From Oscillospiraceae bacterium (GTDB lineage: Bacteria > Bacillota > Clostridia > Oscillospirales > CAG-382): a stretch of 41,565 bases of DNA. Of this stretch, positions 22,632 to 31,540 are shown piece by piece. Numbering within the stretch: the stretch's first letter is position 1; the number at the start of each line of letters is the position of its first letter. The DNA is taken from NCBI GenBank assembly GCA_015063885.1, contig SVTH01000007.1, positions 1 through 41,565 on the forward strand. Reading direction: 5' to 3'. The position numbers were made by a program, and so were the translations under genes. The notes beneath the pieces are model-generated. The model was not told the DNA's origin and ran no database searches. It saw nothing but the letters and a program-made list of their open reading frames with translations.

Positions 22632-22666
22632 GAAAAGGTAAAGAAAAGCATTGGAGGTTATATTGT

Positions 22667-24457
22667 ATGTTTGTTACGGAAGATATTCGTTATATCGGCG
22701 TCAACGACCGTAAGATCGACCTGTTCGAGGGACAGTACAAGGTACCAAACGGGATGTCTTACAATTCCTACGCCATTTTGGACGAGAAGATCGCTATCAT
22801 GGATACGGTGGACAAGGGCTTCACCCACGAGTGGCTGGACAACATCCAGAACACCTTGGGCAGCCGCAAGCCGGACTACCTGGTGGTTCAGCACATGGAG
22901 CCCGATCACTCCGCCAACATTTTCAATTTCGCCAAGGCGTACCCGGAGTGTACCATCGTTTCCTCCGCAAAGGCCTTCGCCATGATGCAGAACTTCTTCG
23001 GCACCGCCTTTGAGGATCGCCGTATCGTGGTGGGGGAGGGGGACACCCTGTCTTTGGGCAAGCACACCCTTACCTTCGTCACCGCGCCCATGGTACACTG
23101 GCCCGAGGTCATCGTGACCTACGACAGTTATGATAAAGTGCTCTTCTCCGCAGACGGCTTCGGCAAGTTCGGCGCCTGGGATGCGGACGAGCCCTGGGCA
23201 GACGAATCCCGCCGTTATTTCATCGGCATCGTGGGCAAGTACGGCGCCCAGGTACAGGCACTTCTGAAAAAAGCGGCAGGGCTGGACATCGCCATGATCT
23301 GCCCCCTGCACGGCCCCGTTCTGAAGGAGAACCTGGGCTATTACCTCAACCTTTACAACACCTGGTCCTCCTATCAGCCCGAGGAGGAGGGCATCGTCAT
23401 CGCCTACACCTCCGTATACGGCCACACCCGTACCGCCGTGATGCAGCTGGCGGATAAGCTGAAGGCCAACGGCTGTCCCAAGGTGGTGATCCACGACCTC
23501 GCCCGCTGTGACATGGCTCTGGCGGTGGCAGACGCCTTCCGCTACAGCAAGCTGGTATTGGCTACCACCACCTACAACGCAGAGATCTTCCCCTTTATGC
23601 GCACCTTCATCAATCACTTGGTGGAGCGCAACTTCCAGAGCCGCACCGTTGCCCTCGTGGAGAACGGAAGCTGGGCGCCCCTGGCGGCCAAGGTGATGCG
23701 TGAGATGTTCGCCAAAAGCAAGAATATCACCTTCACCGACACCACCGTGAAGATCCTTTCCGCCCTGAACGACGACAGCAAGGCACAGCTGGACGCTCTT
23801 GTGAACGAGCTTTGCAAGGAATACCTCGCACAGCAGAGCGACACCGCCAACAAGAACGATCTGGCCGCTATGTTCCGCTTGGGCTACGGGTTGTACGTGG
23901 TCACCTCCAACGACGGCAAGAAGGACAACGGCCTCATCGTGAACACCGTCACCCAGGTCACCAGCACCCCCAACCGTGTGGCGGTGACCATCAACAAGCA
24001 GAACTACTCCCACCACGTGATCAAGCAGACGGGGATCATGAACGTGAACTGCCTTACCGAGGAGGCGCCCTTCTCCGTGTTTGAGAGGTTCGGCTTCCAG
24101 AGCGGCAGAAATGCGGATAAGTTTGCGGATTGCACCCCCCTGCGCTCCGACAACGGCTTGATCTTCCTGCCTCGGAACATCAACGCCTTCCTGTCCTTGA
24201 AGGTGGAGCAGTATCTGGATCTGGATACCCACGGCATGTTTATTTGCTCCGTCACCGAGGCCCGCGTGCTTTCCGACAAGCCCACCATGACCTACACCTA
24301 CTACCAGGACAACGTGAAGCCCAAGCCCGAGACCGAGGGCAAGAAGGGCTACGTCTGCAAGATCTGCGGCTACGTGTACGAGGGTGACACCCTCCCCGAG
24401 GACTTTATCTGCCCCCTGTGCAAGCACGGCGCGGCCGATTTTGAACCCATTGCGTGA
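22667..24457 (+). CDS. Flavodiiron protein fused to flavin reductase and rubredoxin
   Basis: 596 residues in four domains. Metallo-beta-lactamase-like diiron domain (about 1-250) with all ligands: His76-x-Glu78-x-Asp80-His81 (QHMEPDHS), His in MVHWPE, Asp in SADGFG, His in CPLHGP. Flavodoxin domain (about 255-395; IAYTSVYGHTRTAV is the FMN phosphate loop). Flavin-reductase-like domain (about 405-555; LGYGLYVVTSNDGK, FMN-binding NYSHHVI). Rubredoxin (about 560-596; CKICGYVYEG, CPLCKHG). Flavodiiron proteins reduce O2 to water or NO to N2O in anaerobes. Here the electron chain (flavin reductase, rubredoxin, FMN, diiron) is in one chain, so NAD(P)H may suffice as donor (inference). The last two domains closely resemble the separate protein at 28422. 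Confidence 0.93.
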   Translation: MFVTEDIRYIGVNDRKIDLFEGQYKVPNGMSYNSYAILDEKIAIMDTVDKGFTHEWLDNIQNTLGSRKPDYLVVQHMEPDHSANIFNFAKAYPECTIVSSAKAFAMMQNFFGTAFEDRRIVVGEGDTLSLGKHTLTFVTAPMVHWPEVIVTYDSYDKVLFSADGFGKFGAWDADEPWADESRRYFIGIVGKYGAQVQALLKKAAGLDIAMICPLHGPVLKENLGYYLNLYNTWSSYQPEEEGIVIAYTSVYGHTRTAVMQLADKLKANGCPKVVIHDLARCDMALAVADAFRYSKLVLATTTYNAEIFPFMRTFINHLVERNFQSRTVALVENGSWAPLAAKVMREMFAKSKNITFTDTTVKILSALNDDSKAQLDALVNELCKEYLAQQSDTANKNDLAAMFRLGYGLYVVTSNDGKKDNGLIVNTVTQVTSTPNRVAVTINKQNYSHHVIKQTGIMNVNCLTEEAPFSVFERFGFQSGRNADKFADCTPLRSDNGLIFLPRNINAFLSLKVEQYLDLDTHGMFICSVTEARVLSDKPTMTYTYYQDNVKPKPETEGKKGYVCKICGYVYEGDTLPEDFICPLCKHGAADFEPIA

Positions 24458-24480
24458 TATAGAGATTTATACGATGATAC

Positions 24481-24514
24481 GAGAGGGAACCTTTTTGAAA
24501 AAAGGTTCCCTCTC
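24481..24514. terminator. Strong 16-bp hairpin after the flavodiiron gene
   Basis: GAGAGGGAACCTTTTT pairs fully with AAAAAGGTTCCCTCTC around GA. U/A-rich tips rather than a T-tract; probably a terminator that also serves the other direction, or a REP-like unit. Confidence 0.65.
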
Positions 24515-24541
24515 GTGCTCTCCCACCAAAAACTTTCCCTG

Positions 24542-24567
24542 CCAAAACCCATGTCCATGGGTTTTGG
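24542..24567. repeat. Perfect 12-bp palindrome between the flavodiiron gene and sfsA
   Basis: CCAAAACCCATG and CATGGGTTTTGG around TC, 28 bp after the previous hairpin. Two strong hairpins in tandem fill the 195-bp gap, as in REP-like intergenic units. Confidence 0.7.
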
Positions 24568-24602
24568 AAATACAAGTTTTTGAGGTTTGCGCTCCTTTTT
24601 CC

Positions 24603-24631
24603 TTGCAAAACCCGCGGAAATGTGGTATACT
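24603..24631 (+). promoter_or_regulatory. Promoter of sfsA-glpK
   Basis: TTGCAA (24603-24608), 17 bp, TATACT (24626-24631), 22 bp before the sfsA ATG. Confidence 0.75.
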
Positions 24632-24652
24632 GCACCAAAAGGAGGCGAAGCC

Positions 24653-25354
24653 ATGCAGTACGGAAAAACGGTGACGGGGAGATTCCTTTCCCGCCCCAAT
24701 CGCTTTATCGCCCACGTGGAGATCGACGGCACGGACACCGTCTGCCACGTGAAGAACACCGGGCGCTGTAAGGAGCTCCTCACCCCCGGCGCCAAGGTGG
24801 TGCTGGAGGTCTGTGAGAACCCCGCCCGCAAGACGGCCTTCGACCTCATCGCCGTGTACAAGGGAGATCTGCTCATCAACATGGACAGCCAATCTCCCAA
24901 CAAGGCCTTCGGGGAATGGGCTGCGACAAGCGGCTTCTTCGGGGCACACCCCAAGGTGACGGCGGAACGCACCTACGGTGCCAGCCGCTTTGATTTCTTC
25001 ATTGAAAAGGAAGACGGGGAGAAGATCTTCGTGGAGGTGAAGGGGGTGACCCTGGAGCAGGACGGCATCTACCGCTTCCCCGACGCACCCACCGGGCGGG
25101 GCGCCAAGCACATGAAGGAGCTGGCGAGCGCTCTTCGGGAGGGCTATACCGCCATGGTCTTCTTCGTGGCCCAGGCGGAAAACTGCCGCTGCTTTCTCCC
25201 CAACGAGAAAACCGACCCCGCCTTTGCCGCCGCCTTGCGGGAGAGTGCAAGACAGGGGGTGCAGGTGTACTGCGTGAACTGCCTTGTCACGGAGGACACC
25301 ATGAACATTTTTGAGTTTATTCCTGCGATTTTGGAAGGAGGATCCCAACTATGA
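24653..25354 (+). CDS. sfsA: SfsA family protein
   Basis: 233 residues, the usual SfsA length, from the ATG at 24653 (AAAAGGAGG upstream). Motifs: [13 protein letters not shown] near the N-terminus (OB-fold part), [20 protein letters not shown], and the nuclease-like core [20 protein letters not shown] with E-V-K as in PD-(D/E)xK enzymes. SfsA was named for raising maltose fermentation in E. coli; biochemical role not settled (DNA binding or nuclease proposed). The last four bases are the start of glpK (ATGA), so the pair is coupled. Confidence 0.93.
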   Translation: MQYGKTVTGRFLSRPNRFIAHVEIDGTDTVCHVKNTGRCKELLTPGAKVVLEVCENPARKTAFDLIAVYKGDLLINMDSQSPNKAFGEWAATSGFFGAHPKVTAERTYGASRFDFFIEKEDGEKIFVEVKGVTLEQDGIYRFPDAPTGRGAKHMKELASALREGYTAMVFFVAQAENCRCFLPNEKTDPAFAAALRESARQGVQVYCVNCLVTEDTMNIFEFIPAILEGGSQL

Positions 25355-26838
25355 AGCCTTACCTTTTGGCCCTGGACGAGGGCACTACCAGCGCCCGCGC
25401 CATTCTGTTCGACAGAGAGAGCAACATCATTTCCATGGCACAGCACGAGATCCTTCAGATCTACTCCCGGCCCGGCTGGGTGGAGCAGGATCCCATGGAC
25501 ATCTACGCCAACCAATACGCCTCCCTGACGGAGTGCATCGCCAAAAGCGGCATCTCCTCCGAGGAGATCGCGGCAGTGGGCATCACCAACCAGCGTGAGA
25601 CGGTGATCCTGTGGGAAAAGGCCACGGGCAAGCCCATCTACAACGCCATTGTCTGGCAATGCCGCCGCACTGCGGAGATCTGCAGCAGGTTGGAGGCAGA
25701 GGGACTGGGCGACAGGATCCGCGAGATCACGGGATTGCGCCTTGACCCCTATTTCAGCGGCACCAAGATCAAGTGGATCCTGGACCACGTGGAGGGCGCT
25801 AGAGAGCGTGCAAAAAAGGGCGAGATCCTGGCGGGCACGGTGGACACCTGGCTGGTTTGGAAGCTGACGGAGGGCAGGGTGTTCGTCACCGACAGGACCA
25901 ACGCCTCCCGTACCATGCTTTGCAACATCCACACCGGGGAATGGGACGAGGAGATGCTTACCCTTTTGGACATTCCCCGGGCCATGCTTCCCGAGATCCG
26001 CTCCAGCAGTGAGGTGTTCGGACGGTTTGAGTGCATGGGCGCCCTCCTGCCCATCGGCGGTATCGCAGGCGACCAGCAGGCGGCCCTGTTCGGGCAATGC
26101 TGTTTTGAGGCGGGGAGCGCCAAGAATACTTACGGCACGGGGTGCTTCCTGCTGACCCACACAGGGAACACCGCCGTGGAAAGCAAGCACGGCATGCTCA
26201 CCACCCTTGCGGCAAGCGCCCAAGGCGAGCCCCTGGAATACGCCCTGGAAGGGAGCGTCTTCGTAGGCGGCGCCGTGGTACGTTGGCTGCGGGACGAGCT
26301 GCGGTTTATTTACGAATCCTTTGACAGCGAGTATTTTGCCCGCAAGGTGAAGGACAGCGGCGGCGTCTACGTGGTGCCCGCCTTCACGGGGCTGGGTGCT
26401 CCCCATTGGGATATGCACGCCCGAGGGTGCATCATGGGACTGACGGCGGGAGTGGGGAAGAACCATATCATCCGCGCCGCCCTGGAGTCCATCGCTTATC
26501 AAACGGGAGACGTGCTTTCCGCCATGCAGGCGGATATGGGCGGAGAGATCTCCTCCCTGCGTGTGGACGGCGGCGCTTCCGCAAACGACCTGCTCATGGA
26601 GATGCAAAGCGACCTTTCCGGTATTGAGGTTTTGCGTTCCGCCAATCCCGAGGCCACCGCCGCAGGTGCGGCCTACCTTGCGGGGCTTGCCGTGGGGTAC
26701 TACAAGGACCGTGAGGAACTGAAGACCCTTGCGGCCGTGGGCAAGCGCTTCACCCCGTCCATGGACCAAGCCACCCGGGAAGCCAACCTCGCCGGCTGGA
26801 AAAAGGCCGTGAAGGCCTGCAAGGCGTTCACCGAGTAA
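25351..26838 (+). CDS. glpK: Glycerol kinase
   Basis: 495 residues, full length for the FGGY-type glycerol kinase. Phosphorylates glycerol to sn-glycerol 3-phosphate. [18 protein letters not shown] (phosphate loop), [34 protein letters not shown] (FGGY/glycerol kinase signature region) and GGGA-type [18 protein letters not shown] are all present. GGAAGGAGGATCC precedes the ATG. No glpF or glpD accompanies it; instead it is coupled to sfsA. With gpsA, araM and plsY it makes four glycerol-phosphate enzymes in the window. Terminator at 26852. Confidence 0.97.
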   Translation: MKPYLLALDEGTTSARAILFDRESNIISMAQHEILQIYSRPGWVEQDPMDIYANQYASLTECIAKSGISSEEIAAVGITNQRETVILWEKATGKPIYNAIVWQCRRTAEICSRLEAEGLGDRIREITGLRLDPYFSGTKIKWILDHVEGARERAKKGEILAGTVDTWLVWKLTEGRVFVTDRTNASRTMLCNIHTGEWDEEMLTLLDIPRAMLPEIRSSSEVFGRFECMGALLPIGGIAGDQQAALFGQCCFEAGSAKNTYGTGCFLLTHTGNTAVESKHGMLTTLAASAQGEPLEYALEGSVFVGGAVVRWLRDELRFIYESFDSEYFARKVKDSGGVYVVPAFTGLGAPHWDMHARGCIMGLTAGVGKNHIIRAALESIAYQTGDVLSAMQADMGGEISSLRVDGGASANDLLMEMQSDLSGIEVLRSANPEATAAGAAYLAGLAVGYYKDREELKTLAAVGKRFTPSMDQATREANLAGWKKAVKACKAFTE

Positions 26839-26851
26839 AAAACGTACATAG

Positions 26852-26883
26852 GGGCTTTCTTGAAAAAAAGGAAGCCCTTTTTT
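26852..26883 (+). terminator. Terminator of sfsA-glpK
   Basis: GGGCTTTCTT/AAGGAAGCCC (one mismatch), 6-nt loop, six T, 14 bp after the stop. Confidence 0.9.
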
Positions 26884-26899
26884 GCACCCGACGCACAAC

Positions 26900-26933
26900 A
26901 AAAAACGCAAGAGAAAGTCTCCTCTCTCTTGCG
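26900..26933 (-). terminator. Terminator of the AraC remnant
   Basis: Minus strand CGCAAGAGA/TCTCTTGCG, 9-bp perfect stem, then TTTTTTG. It is intact although the gene is not. Confidence 0.75.
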
Positions 26934-26939
26934 CACGCA

Positions 26940-27178
26940 TCATTTCTTCTTTAGCACCACGTGGTGGAAAAACGCCGCATCCCGATAGGGGGATATCTCT
27001 CCGGCAGCGGACTCCAGAGCAAACAGCCTGTCTTCCCAGCCCTCTTCGAACTTCCACTCGTTTTTCTGCAGCCCGCCTTCTTGTAGGCCGAGGGGAGAAC
27101 GCCGTGCTCCTTTTTGAAGGCACGGGTGCAATGCTCTTCAATGTGGGCGATCACCCGCTGTAAAACCTGTAATTCCAT
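26940..27178 (-). pseudogene. AraC-family regulator remnant (deletion plus frameshift)
   Basis: The minus frame from the ATG at 27178 gives MELQVLQRVIAHIEEH, the usual first helix of an AraC-type HTH, but it jumps at once to CTRAFKKEHGVLPSAYKKAG, the end of the second HTH; roughly 30 residues between them are missing. The frame is then lost, and a different frame (27131-26940) continues plausibly with LQKNEWKFEEGWEDRLFALE to a stop at 26940. A good ribosome binding site (GAAGGAGGT) and a terminator remain. I read this as a decayed regulator; an alternative is a genuine 75-residue peptide, which I think less likely. Confidence 0.7.
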
Positions 27179-27263
27179 GGGAACGCACCTCCTTCACAAG
27201 GAGAGTATACCATTTCTTTTTGGGGAATGATTGATCAAAATTGCTTTTTTAGAGAAAAAACTC

Positions 27264-28211
27264 TCACAAAACCGCTTTTTTCAGCTCTTCATACCTCCCG
27301 CGGAAGTGATAGCTGTTGCCGTTTTTGTTTTCCCCGATGCGCTCCAGCCCCAAACGGGCAAGGATGCCTTGGGATTTCTCGTTCTTCTTGTTGGCGTAGG
27401 CCTCCACGAACTCCACCTCGGGCGGCAAGATCTTCGCCAGGTGGGCGTACAGGTCGCGGAACAGCCCGCTTCCTTGGTAGGCGTGGGAGAATTGGATCTC
27501 CTCCATCATGAAAAGGCTTCCGTTTACGTAGTACATGAAGAACCCTGCCACGGTCTCTCCGTCCCGGATCACCAAAAGCTTTCGCGGCTCCTTCTCCAGA
27601 GCTTCCCCGATGCAGGAGCACCAAAGAGATTCGTCCTCCTCGTAGCCCTTCCCCGTGGGGGCAATGGCGTCCATATTCCCGTGGAGGATGGCGAACAGCC
27701 GGGGTAAAATCTCTCCCTGCGATTCCTTTTCAAGAGGGCGGAAAGTAAATCTTTCGTAGCGGTAATACTCCGCATCCCCGTCGGGATGAGTGGATGCGTA
27801 AACAAACCCCGCCTTTTCAAAGGCTCTGCGGGAGGCGTGGTTGCCGGGGAAGATCACCGCCATGGCGGAATGGATGGGCTTGCCCAAGATCCCTTTCCCC
27901 TCTGCCAGAAGCTCCCGCAAAACGGCGGTGCCCAAGCCCTTGCCCCGCAGTTCGGGGGCAACTACCAGCTCCGAGAGAGTGAAGACCCCTTCCCAAAGGG
28001 AGATCGCCGCCACGCCCGCGGGGACGCCGTCGCGGCAAAACAGCTTGACCCAAAAATTCTCCCCGGGGATGGTCTCGGGCTCCTCCAGCCAATAGCCGTA
28101 ATAGGTGCCGAAGCCCTCGTCCAGCCCGGTAAAGCCTACCGCTTCCTCGTCCAGCCAGCCATCGATCAGAGGAAAATCTTCTGTTTTTACGTCACGCCAC
28201 GTGTAGAGCAT
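27264..28211 (-). CDS. Tandem GNAT-family acetyltransferase
   Basis: 315 residues with two GNAT folds. The first (about 1-150) has the acetyl-CoA motif LVVAPELRGKGLGTAVLREL (R-x-x-G-x-G) and FPGNHASRRAFEKAGF. The second (about 165-315) has FSHAYQGSGLFRDLYAHL (Q-x-x-G-x-x) and NKKNEKSQGILARLGL, both the usual C-terminal N-x-x-S/A-x-x-L/F-x-x-x-G-F pattern. Substrate unknown. ATG with AGAAAGGACA upstream. Confidence 0.88.
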   Translation of the reverse strand: MLYTWRDVKTEDFPLIDGWLDEEAVGFTGLDEGFGTYYGYWLEEPETIPGENFWVKLFCRDGVPAGVAAISLWEGVFTLSELVVAPELRGKGLGTAVLRELLAEGKGILGKPIHSAMAVIFPGNHASRRAFEKAGFVYASTHPDGDAEYYRYERFTFRPLEKESQGEILPRLFAILHGNMDAIAPTGKGYEEDESLWCSCIGEALEKEPRKLLVIRDGETVAGFFMYYVNGSLFMMEEIQFSHAYQGSGLFRDLYAHLAKILPPEVEFVEAYANKKNEKSQGILARLGLERIGENKNGNSYHFRGRYEELKKAVL

Positions 28212-28237
28212 AAGGGTGTCCTTTCTGTAAGCGAAAA

Positions 28238-28257
28238 CGGCAACGCCGTTTTTGACG
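28238..28257. terminator. 8-bp hairpin with A/T arms upstream of the GNAT gene
   Basis: AAAACGGC/GCCGTTTT, loop AAC, then T on the plus strand. It lies between divergent genes; it may insulate them or be an ordinary intergenic repeat. Confidence 0.45.
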
Positions 28258-28351
28258 TCGGCGGTATGCGGTTATGTACGGTTTGAAGTCATGCGCCGAC
28301 TTCATCATATCACAACTTTCCTTACATTGCAAGAAAAAACGAAAAAACATA

Positions 28352-28380
28352 TTGCGGCGGGAAAAAAAGTGTGATATACT
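28352..28380 (+). promoter_or_regulatory. Promoter of the Hrb gene
   Basis: TTGCGG (28352-28357), 17 bp, TATACT (28375-28380), 42 bp before the ATG. Confidence 0.7.
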
Positions 28381-28421
28381 GTTTTTTGTAAGAACCCAAT
28401 GCCAAGAAAGGAACTGCTTTT

Positions 28422-29045
28422 ATGTCTTCCAATACCATCGATACCAAATCTTTGTTCAAGATCGGCTACGGTTTGTACGTGCTGACCACCCGAGAGGATC
28501 TTAAGGACAACGGCTGCATCATCAACACCGCCGTCCAGCTGACAAGCGACCCTTTGCGGGTTGCCGTGACGGTGAACAAGCAAAACTACTCCCACTGGGT
28601 GCTGATGAGAACAGGGAAGTGCAACGTGAATTGCCTTTCCGAGGCCACACCCTTTTCCGAGTTTACCCGCTTCGGCTTTGCCAGCGGCAGTGACACCAAC
28701 AAATTTCCCCAAGGCGTTCCTATGCGTTCTCTCAACGGTATTGCCGTGCTGCCCCAATACTGCAACGCCTTTTTCTCTCTTGCGGTAGAGCAGTACGTCG
28801 ATCTGGACAGCCATGGGATGTTCATCTGCACTGTTACGGAGGCGAAGGTGCTTTCCGATGGGGAGACCATGACCTACTCCTACTACCACAAGAACGTGAA
28901 GCCCAAGCCTGAAAAGAAGGCGGATTCCCCCAAGGGCTACGTGTGCAAGATCTGCGGCTACGTGCACGAGGGGGAGACTTTGCCCGAGGATTTCGTTTGC
29001 CCCCTGTGCAAGCACGGTGCTTCCGACTTTGAACCGTTAGGTTGA
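28422..29045 (+). CDS. hrb: High-molecular-weight rubredoxin (flavin reductase-rubredoxin)
   Basis: 207 residues: flavin-reductase domain (about 1-160) with IGYGLYVLTTREDLKDNG and NKQNYSHWVL, then rubredoxin (about 170-207) with CKICGYVHEG and CPLCKHG. Same domain order as Hrb of Moorella, an NADH:flavodiiron oxidoreductase that hands electrons to FprA (family knowledge). It is a close paralogue of the last 200 residues of the fusion at 22667-24457, so the cell has both a fused and a free version. It may serve other acceptors such as rubrerythrin (inference). Followed after 10 bp by a ZIP transporter. Confidence 0.92.
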   Translation: MSSNTIDTKSLFKIGYGLYVLTTREDLKDNGCIINTAVQLTSDPLRVAVTVNKQNYSHWVLMRTGKCNVNCLSEATPFSEFTRFGFASGSDTNKFPQGVPMRSLNGIAVLPQYCNAFFSLAVEQYVDLDSHGMFICTVTEAKVLSDGETMTYSYYHKNVKPKPEKKADSPKGYVCKICGYVHEGETLPEDFVCPLCKHGASDFEPLG

Positions 29046-29055
29046 GGAGTTTACC

Positions 29056-29805
29056 ATGGAACTCGTTTTATTAACAGCCCTCGGGGTGGGCGGCGCCACG
29101 GTGTTCGGCTCCCTCATAGGCTTCGGATTCAAAAAGATCTCCCATAAATTTGCGGATTACGTCATGGCCTTCGCCGCGGGGGTCATGCTTGCGGCGGCGG
29201 TGCTGGGACTGATCCTGCCCTCTCTGGAATACGGCGGGAACTTCGGTCTTCTCATCACCACGGCGGGGATCTTCGCAGGGGCTTTGTTCCTGAACGTCAT
29301 CGACAAGGTGGTTCCCCATCTCCACAAGCTGGTGGCGGGGGAAAACGGCGGGGAAGGGGCAGACCTGCGGAAGGTCTTGCTGTTCGTTTCCGCCATCGCC
29401 ATCCATAACCTCCCCGAGGGCATCGCCGCAGGGGTGGGCTTCGGTGGGGGGGACACCTCCCGTGCCCTCATTGTGGCAGGGGGTATCGCCCTGCAGAACA
29501 TTCCCGAGGGTATGGTGATCATCGGGCCCATGCTGGCCGCAGGGGTCACCCCCAAGCGTACCTTCCTTTGCGCCTTGATGACGGGCCTTGTGGAGGTGGC
29601 AGGGGCTTTGCTAGGCTTCTTCGCCGTCAGCGTGGCGGAATTGATCCTGCCCTTCGCCCTGGCCTTTGCGGGAGGCACCATGCTCTACGTCATCAGCGCG
29701 GACATGATCCCCGAGACCCACGCCCACGGCAATCAGAAGGGGGCCACCTATACCTTGCTGGCAGGCTTCTGCGTCATGCTTGCCATGGACGTGCTGTTAG
29801 GATAA
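29056..29805 (+). CDS. ZIP family divalent metal transporter
   Basis: 249 residues, eight hydrophobic segments. The metal-binding motifs of TM4 and TM5 are HNLPEGIAAGV and QNIPEGMVIIG (the second with Gln in place of the usual His), and GAALFLN with IDKVVPHLHKL in the variable loop carries further histidines. ZIP proteins import zinc, iron or other divalent cations. GAGGAGTTT precedes the ATG 11 bp after Hrb, so co-transcription with a redox metalloprotein is likely; iron supply would make sense, but the metal is not shown. Confidence 0.9.
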   Translation: MELVLLTALGVGGATVFGSLIGFGFKKISHKFADYVMAFAAGVMLAAAVLGLILPSLEYGGNFGLLITTAGIFAGALFLNVIDKVVPHLHKLVAGENGGEGADLRKVLLFVSAIAIHNLPEGIAAGVGFGGGDTSRALIVAGGIALQNIPEGMVIIGPMLAAGVTPKRTFLCALMTGLVEVAGALLGFFAVSVAELILPFALAFAGGTMLYVISADMIPETHAHGNQKGATYTLLAGFCVMLAMDVLLG

Positions 29806-29812
29806 ACCCTCT

Positions 29813-31540
29813 ATGAAATTCATTTTTCGTTACTTAAAGCCCTATTATACCGCTATGCTCATCGGATTGGGGATCAAAAGCTTCGGCACCCTCATCGAGC
29901 TGGCACTGCCCTACATCCTCAAGCATATCCTGGACGTGGTGGTGCCCACCGACGGCAGAGTGTCCATGATCCTGCTGTGGGGCGGCGGGATGGTCCTTTG
30001 CGCCCTGTTGGCGTTGCTTTGCAACATCAAGGCCAACCGTATGGCCTCCAAGGTGGCCAGAGACAGCGCCTACGCCATCCGTAAGGACCTGTTCTCCCGC
30101 TCTCTCACCCTGTCGGGGAAGCAGATCGATCACTTCACCATCCCCTCCCTGGAGACCCGTATCACCACAGATACCTACAACATTCAGCAGTTCGTGGGGC
30201 GGATCCAGCGCTTGGGCGTCCGTGCCCCCTTACTGCTTTTGGGCGGGCTGATCGTCAGCTTGGTGATGGATTTCTACCTTTCCCTGGTGATGCTGGCCAT
30301 CATGCCTATCATCTTCCTGGTGGTGTATTTCGTCTCCCGCTACGGGGCAAGGCTTTACACCAACGTGCAGAAGGCCGTGGACGGCATGATCCGTGTGGTC
30401 CGTGAGGATTCCCGAGGGATCCGTGTGATCAAAGCCCTCTCCCGCGTGGAAAAGGAGCGCACCCGCTACGACGCCGTCAACGACGAGCTGGTAAAGGCGG
30501 AAAAGAAGGCCTCCCTCACCATGGGCTTCGTGAACCCCGTGATGAGCCTGCTCATGAACCTGGGCATCACCTTCGTGGTGTTGCTGGGCGCCCATCGGGT
30601 GATGGGCGGCGAGACGGAGCCGGGCACCATCGTGGCCTTTACCCAGTATTTCACCATGATCTCCAACGCCACCCTGTCCGTCACCCGTATCTTTATGATG
30701 TCCACCAAGTCCATGGCCTCCGCAGAGCGTGTCCGTCAGGTGGTGGACGCTCCCGAGGATCCCGTGCTGTATCCCGAAAGGGAATATCCCTCCGTGCAGG
30801 AAGGGGGCCACGTGGTATTCGACAACGTCTCCTTCTCCTACGAAAACAACAAGAACGCCCTGCAGAACGTCTCCTTCTCCCTGCCCAAGGGAGGAACCCT
30901 GGGGGTCATCGGCGCCACGGGCAGCGGCAAGACCACCCTGACGTCCCTGCTGATGCGGGTGTACGACGTGGAAGCGGGCGCCGTCCGTATCGGAGGCAGA
31001 GACGTCCGTACCATTCCATCCGGGGAATTGAAAAGCAAGTTCGGCGTGGCCATGCAGAACGATTTCCTGTATGGGGACACCATTTATGAAAACATCCGCT
31101 TCGGCAGAGATCTGTCGGCGGAGCAAATAGAGACCGCCGCCCGTATGGCTTGCGCCCACGAGTTTATCTCCGCCATGGAGGAGGGCTATCGGTCCGTCCT
31201 GGCGCCCAAGGGAGCCAACCTTTCCGGCGGCCAGAAGCAGCGCCTGCTCATCGCCCGCGCCCTGGCAGGGTCGCCCGAGATTTTGATCCTGGACGACTCC
31301 TTCTCCGCCTTGGACTATAAGACCGACGCCGCCTTGCGGGCAAACCTGAAGACCTGCGCCGCAGAGAGCACCTCCATCCTGGTGGCACAGCGGGTCAGCT
31401 CCGTGATGCACGCCGATCTCATCCTGGTGCTGGAGGAAGGGGAGATCATCGGCAGAGGCACCCACGAGGAGCTGTTGGCGACCTGCCCCATCTACAAGGA
31501 GATCCATGACTCTCAGATGGGAGGTGCTTTCCTTGACTGA
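29813..31540 (+). CDS. ABC exporter half-transporter, degenerate-site subunit
   Basis: 575 residues: six TM segments (about 1-310) then an ATPase domain. Walker A GATGSGKTT (from Gly367), signature LSGGQ (Leu470), Walker B LILDD with Asp495 in the catalytic glutamate position, and Gln526 in place of the H-loop His (VAQR). So it lacks two catalytic residues but donates a canonical LSGGQ. Its partner has the reverse pattern. Such pairs (TM287/288, LmrCD, BmrCD types) export drugs, lipids or peptides. Start ATG at 29813, 7 bp after the ZIP stop. Confidence 0.93.
   Translation: MKFIFRYLKPYYTAMLIGLGIKSFGTLIELALPYILKHILDVVVPTDGRVSMILLWGGGMVLCALLALLCNIKANRMASKVARDSAYAIRKDLFSRSLTLSGKQIDHFTIPSLETRITTDTYNIQQFVGRIQRLGVRAPLLLLGGLIVSLVMDFYLSLVMLAIMPIIFLVVYFVSRYGARLYTNVQKAVDGMIRVVREDSRGIRVIKALSRVEKERTRYDAVNDELVKAEKKASLTMGFVNPVMSLLMNLGITFVVLLGAHRVMGGETEPGTIVAFTQYFTMISNATLSVTRIFMMSTKSMASAERVRQVVDAPEDPVLYPEREYPSVQEGGHVVFDNVSFSYENNKNALQNVSFSLPKGGTLGVIGATGSGKTTLTSLLMRVYDVEAGAVRIGGRDVRTIPSGELKSKFGVAMQNDFLYGDTIYENIRFGRDLSAEQIETAARMACAHEFISAMEEGYRSVLAPKGANLSGGQKQRLLIARALAGSPEILILDDSFSALDYKTDAALRANLKTCAAESTSILVAQRVSSVMHADLILVLEEGEIIGRGTHEELLATCPIYKEIHDSQMGGAFLD

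Noticed and set aside
22658..24427. 589-aa open frame on the minus strand opposite the flavodiiron gene
   Set aside because: Mirror of a GC-rich coding strand; Val/Leu/His/Gly-rich, without a ribosome binding site or domain. The plus-strand gene has complete motifs.
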